A stretch of 64,000 bases of DNA, taken from the NCBI RefSeq assembly GCF_026420145.1, contig NZ_JAPMLV010000002.1, forward strand, positions 310,001 through 374,000, read 5' to 3'. The notes below the pieces were generated by a model. It made no database searches, was not told the DNA's origin, and saw nothing but the letters and a program-made list of their open reading frames with translations. Both the position numbers and the translations under genes were made by a program. Of this stretch, positions 27,013-34,720 are shown piece after piece. The stretch comes from Enterobacter pseudoroggenkampii. GTDB lineage: Bacteria; Pseudomonadota; Gammaproteobacteria; Enterobacterales; Enterobacteriaceae. Within the stretch, counting starts at the first letter, position 1; every line of letters begins with the position of its first letter.

Positions 27013-28140
27013 TTAAATGTCAGCATTAGCTACTTTAATATAATTGGTTACCAGATAATCAGTAACCAAAGATATATCTTTTGAAAGATTCTGCAGCTCA
27101 TTCCATTTACGAACAACAGGCTGCCCATCAATATCTGTGCCGAAGTTCCACACGCCACTACTCCATGCACAAAGCGGCTTAATACGGTTTAACTCTTCGA
27201 CAAAACGAGTATAGGAAGGGATCTCAGTCCAGCCTGGTTCACCTTTATAGTCCTGATGAACCTGATCGATTTCATCCATCAAGCTGCCAAGCGCAAGAAT
27301 ACCAACGCCATGTAGCAAGCGGGAATAACGAGGTTTTTTATCCCAGTCATCAGTAAAGACAGTTTCCACAGCCGACCAGAAGTTATTCAGTAGTTTCACC
27401 ATTTTCCCTTCATCCCCCAACCCTGTCGCCGGGTCACGGAAGCGATACAATGCTCCCTCGCGAAGACTGGCATCGATCATTTTGATCATCGAGTTGTCAG
27501 CAATAACCCCATCAGGATTGGTCGCCGTTTTGATGCGCCCTGCAAGTGGACCTTCGCCGAAGTTCAGTCGTTGAGTCAGCAGTGAAGGAAACTTACGCAT
27601 TTGCAGATCGGATGGCAAACGACCGTGGGTATGCGGTGCCAGTTCGTATAACAACGTTTTGGGCAACGGTTTTGTGGAGTTAACCAGCATGAACTGTTCA
27701 CGCTGTTCTTCTGCATCATTAGCGATAAATGCAGATACCGGCATCATAAACGAGTCGATTTCCGCATCCCGCAAAGCAGCGGTACGTTGTTGACCATCCA
27801 CAATAAAACCTGGCTTCTCAAAATCCTTATCTTCGGAGAAAGGTATTACCAGATGCCCCATGTCGCCATTTTCTGTAAGTGGTTCAAAACGCACACGCTT
27901 ATCAAAAGCGATAATCACCGGGTTTGGTATCATCGGGTTTGCGCTCTCAATATAGCGCTGAATTTCGCGAATATGGTTACGTACTTCTGGACGCTGATAG
28001 CCAACCAAATTCTCTTCGCCGCGACGAATACGGGAAATCGCTGCAATTTTGCTGATCTGTTTACCTTCTATCGCAAGGCTATAGAGTTGCCTCTCCTCAC
28101 CCTGTCGGATTCGCAGGGCGGGAACACGATATTCACTCAT
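27013..28140 (-). CDS. dpdB: DpdB, DGQR-motif (DndB/ParB-like) partner of DpdA
   Basis: The 375-residue protein has the DGQR-type core FIVDGQQRTAAL (DGQQR at 115-119) and the following FMLVNSTKPLPKTLLYEL, shared with DndB-like proteins of the ParB/sulfiredoxin superfamily, which can hydrolyse ATP. In the Salmonella system DpdB works with DpdA to insert preQ0 into DNA. Its ATG overlaps the dpdA stop by 4 bp (ATGA), consistent with a stoichiometric complex. Last gene of the modification operon; a strong terminator follows within 20 bp. Confidence 0.9.
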   Translation of the reverse strand: MSEYRVPALRIRQGEERQLYSLAIEGKQISKIAAISRIRRGEENLVGYQRPEVRNHIREIQRYIESANPMIPNPVIIAFDKRVRFEPLTENGDMGHLVIPFSEDKDFEKPGFIVDGQQRTAALRDAEIDSFMMPVSAFIANDAEEQREQFMLVNSTKPLPKTLLYELAPHTHGRLPSDLQMRKFPSLLTQRLNFGEGPLAGRIKTATNPDGVIADNSMIKMIDASLREGALYRFRDPATGLGDEGKMVKLLNNFWSAVETVFTDDWDKKPRYSRLLHGVGILALGSLMDEIDQVHQDYKGEPGWTEIPSYTRFVEELNRIKPLCAWSSGVWNFGTDIDGQPVVRKWNELQNLSKDISLVTDYLVTNYIKVANADI

Positions 28141-29408
28141 GACAGTTCCTCTGAGCGTAATGACAATGTGTGCTGTAAACGGTTGTACAACACCTGAATA
28201 TTATGGAAACCGCGGCGACGGTTGCGTTCTGCGCCGCGGAAAATGATGACGTTGATGCCAATTGCCTTGCAGATATTGCACTTGCATTGCTTCCATGGAC
28301 GATCACCCAGCGTACGTTCGTAGTCAGCACGGATTTTTTCGGCTTCTTTCTCGCCCGAATGAAGACGTTCATATGCCAGTACCGTTTCCAGCGCCTTCTC
28401 AAGGGACAAAGCCCCTTTATCGTATTCGAACAGGGCATTCATGGCATCCTTTTCAAGATGCCGCGCAATATCCTGATCAATCACACCAGATTTAATTTTG
28501 CGACTCAAACTTGGATTCGCATCAAACTGAGGGACACGCACAGCGGTATAGGCTGGGCCATCAGGCGTGTGGTAGTTATTTTTCCGATCTTTGAAGGCCT
28601 GCTGCAGCGGTGTGGTCGAGTCAATACTGGTCACACCAAACTTAATAAAGTCGGCGAAACTCTCTGGACGAGCAATACCTAACAAGTGAACACGTGTATC
28701 ACTTTTCAGCAGCGGTTTAATCTCTTCGAGAGTCTCAAGGATCTGCGCCGTTTTCAACGGCACCATCCCCCCCATGGTGATATTTTTGTATCCCATGGCC
28801 AGCAGAGCCTCTACTGACTGACGGTAGGAGGTTTTGCTCCATCCATGTGCAACGCCAAAGGCGGTGAAGCAGGACTTTTGAGACTTGTTTAAAAACTCTT
28901 GAGCCAAGGTCAGCGTGATATCCTGACGTCGACGACATTCAGCCAACACTTCTCCACTGAATATCTCACCAGGTTTCTCATAGCCAAAAACAATATGATC
29001 AAGAGAAACACCATGGTTAAATCGGGAGGTTTCGTAGAATTCAATGACCTCTTCCACTCGGTATGGCGGCACATCTTGGTTAACATAGGTGAAGGCTCCG
29101 CAATCACCCATAGTTTCCATATTTTCCGGCAAGCGGAAGAAATGCTTCATGCCATTACGGAAGTAGCGTAAGCGCTGGGCTCGCGTATATTTACTTTCTC
29201 CACTGCCAAGACCGTCAACTACTGCTTTCGAAACCAGCATGCCGTCATAAGGCCGAGAAAATACCTCATGTGGATAATGATCGTCACGCTGACGAACGCG
29301 ATGTTCGTTTCGCGTTTCATGGAAGAAGTCGAAACTAGGATCTATAAAATCCTGACTATCCGGGAAAAAATATTTAAGCTTCGACAACTTACTCTCCTGT
29401 GACGCCAC
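28137..29408 (-). CDS. dpdA: DpdA, DNA-guanine transglycosylase (TGT-like)
   Basis: The 423-residue enzyme swaps guanine in DNA for preQ0, homologous to tRNA-guanine transglycosylase. Seen: GDCGAFTY with Asp102 (putative general base), FGVTSIDSTTP with Asp263 (putative nucleophile), and a C-terminal zinc site Cys375, Cys377, Cys380 and His402 (CKCNIC...FHN). These match a catalytically intact TGT fold. The frame opens at GTG (GAGG 7 nt upstream). A TTG seven codons later, preceded by CAGGAG, would give LSKLKYFF as the N terminus and is nearly as good. It lies 52 bp after dpdC and overlaps dpdB. Together these three genes make the modified base. Confidence 0.93.
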   Translation of the reverse strand: MASQESKLSKLKYFFPDSQDFIDPSFDFFHETRNEHRVRQRDDHYPHEVFSRPYDGMLVSKAVVDGLGSGESKYTRAQRLRYFRNGMKHFFRLPENMETMGDCGAFTYVNQDVPPYRVEEVIEFYETSRFNHGVSLDHIVFGYEKPGEIFSGEVLAECRRRQDITLTLAQEFLNKSQKSCFTAFGVAHGWSKTSYRQSVEALLAMGYKNITMGGMVPLKTAQILETLEEIKPLLKSDTRVHLLGIARPESFADFIKFGVTSIDSTTPLQQAFKDRKNNYHTPDGPAYTAVRVPQFDANPSLSRKIKSGVIDQDIARHLEKDAMNALFEYDKGALSLEKALETVLAYERLHSGEKEAEKIRADYERTLGDRPWKQCKCNICKAIGINVIIFRGAERNRRRGFHNIQVLYNRLQHTLSLRSEELS

Positions 29409-29460
29409 TGCAAAGCCTCAAAAAACGGAAGATTCTATCATGAAAACCTGACCAGTGGCA

Positions 29461-30417
29461 TCAAGCTTTGCTACCCGTCAAACTCTTGAAAATCGCACGG
29501 AACCGCTTTTCCTCGAATGAATTCCCTGAGTCACGAAACTCGCGCAGGGCCTGTGTTGCACTGATACTTGGTTGATGTTGCAAAATTTTCAAAATGTACA
29601 ACTTAACTTCTTCAGAACTACGTCTAATTCCTTTTTTTACTTCTCGCGCAGGCAATTCGTTTAATTCAGTTGATAACCTGTGAGAAAAATCACTTAAATT
29701 ATCCAAGCCTCTTTCAGTAAACTCACGAATAATATGTTTTGCCATACTAACATTTAGCATGAGCATATTGCACTTTAACCATTGAGCCATATCATGGTTA
29801 GTTTTAAATAAATAACTCATCAGCCTGTCGTTAATTACCTTTGATGTGATAATTAGCAATTGCTTTTTAGAATCAACCAGATACTCAAGACCATTAATGA
29901 TATCTAATTCAATGGCATTGATATAATCAGGAGAACCACAAATAATATAATAGTGATCCTTGTTTTTTTTCATCAAATTTTTAATTGATGAAGGATGCTC
30001 AGAAATGAATGGAGATCTCTCTGTTAATTCTTTCCACCATGTTCTATGGAAAGATTTCCCTACATATTCACGAGAGTATAGCGGTATTGATTCATCATAC
30101 CCGATCGCAAATGTTGCTTTATAGGGTACGACTTGATCAGTATAGTGAAGCAGGCCAAGACCAGCAGAAACAACCCATAAATCAACATGATAGGATTTTA
30201 GTATTTCTTTAGCAGTAGCCCAGTGCCCCCCCTTATACAGATCTACAGCACATACGGTAGCAGATGTTTTTAGGGATTCATTTAAAGCATTACACCAAGA
30301 GTTCACCAATACATTTGAGGGGGTCTGCCCAGAGGTATAGTGGGCTAAACTCAATATAGCCTTGCCATCACTGTTTTTACCATTTGTGCAAGTTGTTATT
30401 AAATTGACGTTACTCAC
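29461..30417 (-). CDS. dpdC: DpdC, converts DNA preQ0 to 7-amido-7-deazaguanine
   Basis: The 318-residue protein contains the YaaA/DUF328-like signature VVSAGLGLL...VPYKATF (residues 82-103). In the characterised system DpdC hydrates the nitrile of DNA preQ0 to give 2'-deoxy-7-amido-7-deazaguanosine. The C terminus has a helical, possibly DNA-binding region (about 245-315). The start is GTG with AGGAGAG upstream. The gene is much AT-richer than the restriction genes dpdE-D, hinting at a separate origin. It follows a 77-codon ORF by about 100 bp in the same transcription unit. Confidence 0.88.
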   Translation of the reverse strand: MSNVNLITTCTNGKNSDGKAILSLAHYTSGQTPSNVLVNSWCNALNESLKTSATVCAVDLYKGGHWATAKEILKSYHVDLWVVSAGLGLLHYTDQVVPYKATFAIGYDESIPLYSREYVGKSFHRTWWKELTERSPFISEHPSSIKNLMKKNKDHYYIICGSPDYINAIELDIINGLEYLVDSKKQLLIITSKVINDRLMSYLFKTNHDMAQWLKCNMLMLNVSMAKHIIREFTERGLDNLSDFSHRLSTELNELPAREVKKGIRRSSEEVKLYILKILQHQPSISATQALREFRDSGNSFEEKRFRAIFKSLTGSKA

Positions 30418-30516
30418 AATCGCTCTCCTGAAACTGTGCAGCCAAAGCTACCTCAGAAAAAGAGATGTTGCAAGAAACGAATTGCTACTCACCGTGATTT
30501 TTTTGGTTGGTTATTG

Positions 30517-30750
30517 TTAGTGAGCAACATACTCAAAGTATTCATCTTGTAAGTTCGTGCATTTATGGCATCGTCTCAAAATTCCTTTCTCTTCCAATGA
30601 AAGGCAAAAAGCCCTACAACTCTCAAGTAATTTTGTTGAGTCTTCACTTTTATCCATTGAAATCAATGCCCTGGCAAGGGTGTCATAGCTAAATCCGCCA
30701 GTCGAATGCGAAACAATGCTCATAGCAAGTTGGGTATCGAAAGTCTTCAT
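30517..30750 (-). CDS. 77-residue winged-helix-like protein heading the dpd modification operon
   Basis: Not a named dpd gene to my knowledge. It lies 24 nt downstream of the likely start site of a near-consensus promoter and 100 bp before dpdC, with AAGAGA before its ATG. Predicted layout: helix (DTQLAMSIVSHS), helix (SYDTLARALIS), longer helix (KLLESCRAFCLSLEEKGI), then a hairpin-like tail ending EYFEYVAH. That order is typical of a minimal winged helix-turn-helix. Four Cys occur as CRAFC and CHKC. It could be an autoregulator of the modification operon or a small accessory factor. The fold assignment is by eye. Confidence 0.6.
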   Translation of the reverse strand: MKTFDTQLAMSIVSHSTGGFSYDTLARALISMDKSEDSTKLLESCRAFCLSLEEKGILRRCHKCTNLQDEYFEYVAH

Positions 30751-30780
30751 AGTGCATCTCTTAAAAGGAAGCCTGATCTA

Positions 30781-30809
30781 TTTATAAAAAACAATGGGAA
30801 ACTATTCAA
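30781..30809 (-). promoter_or_regulatory. Sigma70 promoter of the dpd modification operon
   Basis: On the minus strand TTGAAT (30809-30804), a 17-bp spacer and TATAAA (30786-30781) precede the 77-codon ORF by about 30 bp, the best promoter match in the island. Confidence 0.65.
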
Positions 30810-31059
30810 GAATACATTATCGATTCTTGTTTTGTTTACCAAACACACTGAAGATTTATGATAAGGGCAATCAGACTAATTCTTCTCAACCAACATGCAT
30901 TCAGGAAGAACTCTCAAATCGATTGATTCATCTTCAAAAGAACAGCTTTAAGGATATAAGCAGCCTACGCAATTGAATTGATCTACTCCTGGAATAAAAT
31001 TGTAAGTTTTTTCAAAGACAAAGAAACGGTAAAGCTTGTAGTAACTGGATTTCAGACAC
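30810..31059. other. AT-rich junction between the dpd cluster and leuX, no gene seen
   Basis: About 250 bp of AT-rich DNA without a supported ORF, integrase fragment or second copy of the tRNA 3' end. It is the right-hand edge of the island. Confidence 0.5.
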
Positions 31060-31082
31060 AAAAAAAGCCGCCCTTAAGCGAC
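31060..31082 (-). terminator. Terminator of leuX
   Basis: On the minus strand GTCGC, a 6-nt loop and GCGGC (one G-T pair) are followed by seven T residues, 17 bp after the tRNA CCA end. Confidence 0.7.
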
Positions 31083-31098
31083 TTTGATTTGCATCTTT

Positions 31099-31183
31099 TG
31101 GTGCCGAAGGCCGGACTCGAACCGGCACGTATTTCTACGGTTGATTTTGAATCAACTGCGTCTACCGATTTCGCCACTTCGGC
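31099..31183 (-). tRNA. leuX: tRNA-Leu(CAA)
   Basis: An 85-nt type II tRNA with encoded CCA. The acceptor arms are GCCGAAG and CTTCGGC, the anticodon stem is GTTGA/TCAAC around loop TTCAAAA (anticodon CAA), and the T arm is GCCGGTTCGAGTCCGGC. It appears identical or nearly so to E. coli leuX, a classic integration hotspot. The dpd island lies on its 3' side, as expected for tRNA-targeted insertion. Confidence 0.95.
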
Positions 31184-31210
31184 ACTGAAGGGGATGCGGA
31201 AACGTTGTGG

Positions 31211-31238
31211 ATTATACCTGTCGCGCGCCGCCATGCAA
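31211..31238 (-). promoter_or_regulatory. Promoter of leuX
   Basis: On the minus strand TTGCAT (31238-31233), a 16-bp spacer and a perfect TATAAT (31216-31211) end about 28 bp before the tRNA. Confidence 0.75.
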
Positions 31239-31289
31239 GCGACGACGCGCTAAACCCGCGCTAAGTGCCCAAAAAACCAGCGCCCTTTG

Positions 31290-32012
31290 TCACTCCAGCT
31301 CAGACACCGCCAGCCGAATCACCCTCGCCGCCTTCTGCTCCGGCAGCGCCAGCACCTTCGCCCACATCTCCTGCACCATATCGCAAGAGAGCTTCTCTTT
31401 GCCCGCCGCCTTCTCCGGCATCTGCAGCAACTGGATGTCCTCACCGTATTTGTCGGCAAGCGCCTTCATAATCGGCCGCACATCCTCGACAGCCGCTTCG
31501 CGTTCGGCTGGGGTCACGGTGTGGCGATTTTTGCCGTAGGCCGCGCGCATCATGTCGGCGTCGGCCTGCATGCGCCGTGCCATCAGGTCTTTATCCAGCA
31601 TGCGCATCGGGTTGATGCCACCCTTCACCATCGGGTAGAGGAAGCGGAAGCAGGCGTCGTCGCTCACTTTCTGGATGGCGGCGGTCTGCTCCATGTTGAT
31701 GGTCATGTAGTTCACCACGTTGGCGTCCGGGGCGTTTTGCAGGCGCGACATCTGCAGATGCAGGATCTGCGGCTGGATGGTGTCGATAATCTGCTGCTCC
31801 GGCTCGCCCGCTTTTTGCAGGGCGGCCATCTGGTCGAGGATGCGCTGATGCAGAACAGGCTCCTGCTCCTTAATCACCTGCCAGGCGGGCATCGCGTTGA
31901 GGGTGGTATCAATCTGGTGTTCGGGGGCACGCTGCTTATCGAAGAATACCCAGAACGCCACGGCGGCGGCCGCGACGACGACAATCACAATACGGGTCCA
32001 CGTTTTATTCAT
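31290..32012 (-). CDS. Membrane-anchored periplasmic hypothetical protein
   Basis: The 240-residue protein has one N-terminal hydrophobic helix (about residues 8-25, RIVIVVVAAAAVAFWVFF) not followed by a lipobox or obvious cleavage site. The rest is charged and helical and would face the periplasm. Two Cys (CFRFLYP near 123 and LSCDMVQ near 212) could form a disulfide. It lies 30 bp downstream of miaE in the same direction and before leuX. The family is not recognised; the position is typical of a conserved enterobacterial gene rather than of the island. Confidence 0.75.
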   Translation of the reverse strand: MNKTWTRIVIVVVAAAAVAFWVFFDKQRAPEHQIDTTLNAMPAWQVIKEQEPVLHQRILDQMAALQKAGEPEQQIIDTIQPQILHLQMSRLQNAPDANVVNYMTINMEQTAAIQKVSDDACFRFLYPMVKGGINPMRMLDKDLMARRMQADADMMRAAYGKNRHTVTPAEREAAVEDVRPIMKALADKYGEDIQLLQMPEKAAGKEKLSCDMVQEMWAKVLALPEQKAARVIRLAVSELE

Positions 32013-32042
32013 CTCGCATCCTTATCCTTTCGCTATGCCGGT

Positions 32043-32801
32043 TTACACCGGCACGCCGCTGTGGAAGCGAAACTCGTGGTCCGGTGTCGAGATAAGTGTG
32101 GCTTCAATTTCGCCAAAAAGCTGTATGCGCGGTGAGATATCGTCGTCGCTCACCTGCCGGGCAAGCGTCAGGTAGTCCTGATAGTGGCGCGCTTCCGAGC
32201 GCAGCAGCGAGAGATAGAACTTCTGCAGGTCGTCGTCGAGGAACGGTGCCAGCGCGGCGAAGCGTTCGCAGGAGCGGGCTTCGATGTAGGCGCCGCAGAT
32301 GAGTTTGTCGATCAGCGTCAGCGGTTCGTGGGTGCGTACTTCCTTCAGCATCCCTTTGGCGTAGCGGCTGGCGGTGATTTTGACGTACGGAATGTCGCGG
32401 GCCAGCATCGCCTCACGCACCTGCCAGAAGTGGTGCAGCTCCTCTTTGATCAGCAGCACCATACTGTCGATGAGCGCCTGGCCCCACGGGTCGTCGGTTT
32501 TGGGCATCACGCTTTTGCCAATCTGCCTGTGCAGGGCGATGAAGTCCGGCTCCGGGCCGTCGCGGAAGGTGAACAGTTCGTAGGGTTTGAGCCAGTCGAG
32601 CAGCGCGTCGGCACCGCTTTCGTCGGCGACGTATTTACGCACCAGCAGCAGCGCGGTCTGGGCGGCCTTGAGCTCGCACACCATGTGGTCGGTGAGCAGC
32701 AGCGGCAGGTTCGCCGGGTCGCGGGCTTTATCAATCCATGCTTGCGGGGTCGGGCACTGGAGGAAGTTGAGTACGGGGGCAAGTATCTGCGGGTAATCCA
32801 T
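32043..32801 (-). CDS. miaE: tRNA-(ms2io6A)-hydroxylase MiaE
   Basis: The 252-residue nonheme diiron monooxygenase hydroxylates 2-methylthio-N6-isopentenyl-adenosine at position 37 of tRNAs reading U-starting codons, using O2. Carboxylate/histidine iron ligands are visible as EELHHFWQ (near residue 120), EARSCERF (near 173) and SEARHYQDY (near 203). MiaE occurs in Salmonella, Klebsiella and Enterobacter but not in E. coli K-12, which helps place the host. It lies between rraB and the membrane-anchored hypothetical gene, all on the minus strand. Confidence 0.95.
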   Translation of the reverse strand: MDYPQILAPVLNFLQCPTPQAWIDKARDPANLPLLLTDHMVCELKAAQTALLLVRKYVADESGADALLDWLKPYELFTFRDGPEPDFIALHRQIGKSVMPKTDDPWGQALIDSMVLLIKEELHHFWQVREAMLARDIPYVKITASRYAKGMLKEVRTHEPLTLIDKLICGAYIEARSCERFAALAPFLDDDLQKFYLSLLRSEARHYQDYLTLARQVSDDDISPRIQLFGEIEATLISTPDHEFRFHSGVPV

Positions 32802-32847
32802 GGTTCTGCCTTGAAAAAGCGGTGGCGCGCGCCACCGCCTGAATCAC

Positions 32848-33273
32848 TTAGTGACGCACGCCGTCGTCGTCTTCGTCGATGTAATCTTCGTCGTCGCCTT
32901 CTTCGCCGTCTTCACCGTTCGGATCTTCGAAGTAGGTTCCCCAGCCGTCGTATTCCACGTCAAACTTCTCGGCCAGGTTCATCAGCTGTTCGACCTGCGC
33001 GTCGATCAGCTCCGCCTTCAGCGCGCCTTCGCTCAGGATGTCGCAGCAGATGACGGTGTCGCCCTCTTCCACTTCCAGCTCTTCCGGCTCGGTCACTTCG
33101 TAACCCAGCTTGAAGGCTTCCACGGCCATTTTTTCCAGCGCGTCGAAATCATCCGCAGAGAAATGGTGCTCGATGGTGTACAGCGCGTCCGGATCGCTAC
33201 CGTCTTCCAGCAGCTCTTCAATAATCAGACGCGTCTCTTCGCGTTGCTCTTCCAGTAATTCCGGGTTTGCCAT
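32848..33273 (-). CDS. rraB: RraB, regulator of ribonuclease E activity
   Basis: The 141-residue, strongly acidic protein binds RNase E and alters degradosome composition and mRNA decay. It begins [18 protein letters not shown] and ends in a poly-acidic tail ([18 protein letters not shown]), as in E. coli RraB (YjgD). It is divergent from argI, as in other enterobacteria. Confidence 0.95.
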   Translation of the reverse strand: MANPELLEEQREETRLIIEELLEDGSDPDALYTIEHHFSADDFDALEKMAVEAFKLGYEVTEPEELEVEEGDTVICCDILSEGALKAELIDAQVEQLMNLAEKFDVEYDGWGTYFEDPNGEDGEEGDDEDYIDEDDDGVRH

Positions 33274-33371
33274 GGCTCAATCCTCTTTAAAGTGCGGCAG
33301 ATACTTCTATTTTCACACACGGACGGGTTTGCCTCCACCTTTGTTGGAAAGATTTGTGAAACGGGGTTGCA

Positions 33372-33410
33372 AATGAATAATTACACATATAAAGTGAATT
33401 TTAATTCAAT
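33372..33410 (+). promoter_or_regulatory. Tandem ARG boxes of argI
   Basis: Two 18-bp ArgR sites at 33372-33389 and 33393-33410, separated by 3 bp, match the tandem boxes known at E. coli argI (cores TGAATAATTACACA and TGAATTTTAATTCA). They lie 28 bp before the ATG and predict arginine repression. Confidence 0.85.
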
Positions 33411-33437
33411 AAGTGGCGTTCGCCATGTGAGGATAAA

Positions 33438-34442
33438 ATGTCTGATCTGTACAAGAAACACTTTCTGAAATTGCTCGACTTTACCCCTGCACAGTTCACT
33501 TCTCTGCTGACCCTTGCCGCACAGCTCAAAGCCGATAAAAAAAATGGCAAGGAAGTACAAATGCTTACCGGTAAAAACATCGCGCTCATCTTCGAAAAAG
33601 ACTCGACCCGTACCCGTTGCTCTTTCGAAGTTGCCGCATTTGACCAGGGCGCGCGCGTTACCTATTTAGGGCCGAGCGGCAGCCAGATTGGGCATAAAGA
33701 GTCAATTAAGGACACCGCGCGCGTGCTCGGGCGGATGTACGACGGCATTCAGTATCGCGGCCATGGCCAGGAAGTCGTCGAGACTCTGGCGCAGTATGCG
33801 GGCGTGCCGGTGTGGAACGGGCTGACCAACGAGTTCCATCCAACCCAACTGCTGGCGGACCTGCTGACCATGCAGGAGCACCTGCCGGGCAAGGCGTTTA
33901 ACGAGATGACGCTGGTCTATGCGGGCGACGCGCGCAACAACATGGGCAACTCGATGCTGGAAGCGGCGGCGCTGACCGGGCTGGATCTGCGTCTGGTGGC
34001 CCCGAAGGCCTGCTGGCCGGAAGAGAGCCTGGTGGCGGAGTGCAGCGCGCTGGCGGAGAAGCACGGCGGGAAAATCACCCTGACGGAAGACGTGGCGGCG
34101 GGCGTGAAGGGAGCGGACTTTATCTATACCGACGTGTGGGTCTCGATGGGTGAAGCCAAAGAGAAGTGGGCGGAGCGGATTGCGCTGCTGCGTGGGTATC
34201 AGGTGAACGCGCAGATGATGGCGCTGACCGGCAACCCGGACGTGAAGTTCCTGCACTGTCTGCCCGCGTTCCATGACGACCAGACTACGCTCGGCAAGCA
34301 GATGGCGACGGAGTTCGATCTGCACGGCGGGATGGAAGTAACGGACGAGGTGTTTGAGTCGGCGGCGAGCATCGTGTTCGACCAGGCAGAAAACCGGATG
34401 CATACGATTAAGGCGGTGATGGTGGCGACGCTTGGGGAGTGA
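33438..34442 (+). CDS. argI: Anabolic ornithine carbamoyltransferase
   Basis: The 334-residue enzyme condenses ornithine and carbamoyl phosphate to citrulline in arginine biosynthesis. Visible motifs are STRTR (in [13 protein letters not shown]), [10 protein letters not shown], and HCLPAFHDD. The ATG follows GAGGAT. The tandem ARG boxes and synteny with rraB identify it as the biosynthetic argI rather than the catabolic arcB found 12 kb away. Paired with arcB and pyrB, the window carries three carbamoyltransferase paralogues. Confidence 0.95.
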   Translation: MSDLYKKHFLKLLDFTPAQFTSLLTLAAQLKADKKNGKEVQMLTGKNIALIFEKDSTRTRCSFEVAAFDQGARVTYLGPSGSQIGHKESIKDTARVLGRMYDGIQYRGHGQEVVETLAQYAGVPVWNGLTNEFHPTQLLADLLTMQEHLPGKAFNEMTLVYAGDARNNMGNSMLEAAALTGLDLRLVAPKACWPEESLVAECSALAEKHGGKITLTEDVAAGVKGADFIYTDVWVSMGEAKEKWAERIALLRGYQVNAQMMALTGNPDVKFLHCLPAFHDDQTTLGKQMATEFDLHGGMEVTDEVFESAASIVFDQAENRMHTIKAVMVATLGE

Positions 34443-34462
34443 TTGACTCCTCTGCGGTCTGG

Positions 34463-34500
34463 TGCCCTCACCCCGGCCCTCTCCCACAGGGAGAGGGAGC
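34463..34500. repeat. GC-rich hairpin repeat, copy 1
   Basis: TGCCCTCACCCCGGCCC followed by the palindrome CTCCCACAGGGAG and agggagc. The same unit recurs at 35577 in direct orientation and, with variation, at 42736 and 63679-63787. Confidence 0.8.
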
Positions 34501-34512
34501 AAACACTAAAAA

Positions 34513-34531
34513 ACGACAACAGGGTTGTCGT
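34513..34531 (-). terminator. Hairpin oriented as a minus-strand terminator
   Basis: ACGACAAC, loop AGG, GTTGTCGT. The T run lies on the minus strand (AAAAA precedes it on the plus strand), where no gene is present, so its role is unclear; it may shield argI from antisense transcription. Confidence 0.4.
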
Positions 34532-34686
34532 CAGGAAGAAGAATTCATTTTACTGACGCTTTCTCAGATAGACATTAACCATAATAAGAATTTATGTTTT
34601 TATTAACCATTATTTATTGAGTAGATAATGGTTAATATCAGGTCATTATCATTTACAAAACACCGTATATTATCGGCGTAATATTT

Positions 34687-34713
34687 CCTTATTGCTGCAT
34701 TTCGTTAATAAGG
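34687..34713 (+). promoter_or_regulatory. 5' UTR hairpin overlapping the Shine-Dalgarno site
   Basis: CCTTATT (34687-34693) can pair with AATAAGG (34707-34713), the latter containing the AAGG ribosome-binding core of the ATG at 34721. Loop sequence (GCTGCATTT...) and layout match the hairpin at 5545-5571. Confidence 0.45.
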
Positions 34714-34720
34714 ATTATTT

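Noticed and set aside
5403-31099. Second copy of the leuX 3' end as left attachment site
   Set aside because: I looked for the last 18 bases of the tRNA on both strands by eye and saw none. Not proof of absence.
30978-31253. Plus-strand ORF reading through leuX with a PKAGLEPARIST-like peptide
   Set aside because: This peptide is the well-known false translation of tRNA genes on the wrong strand.
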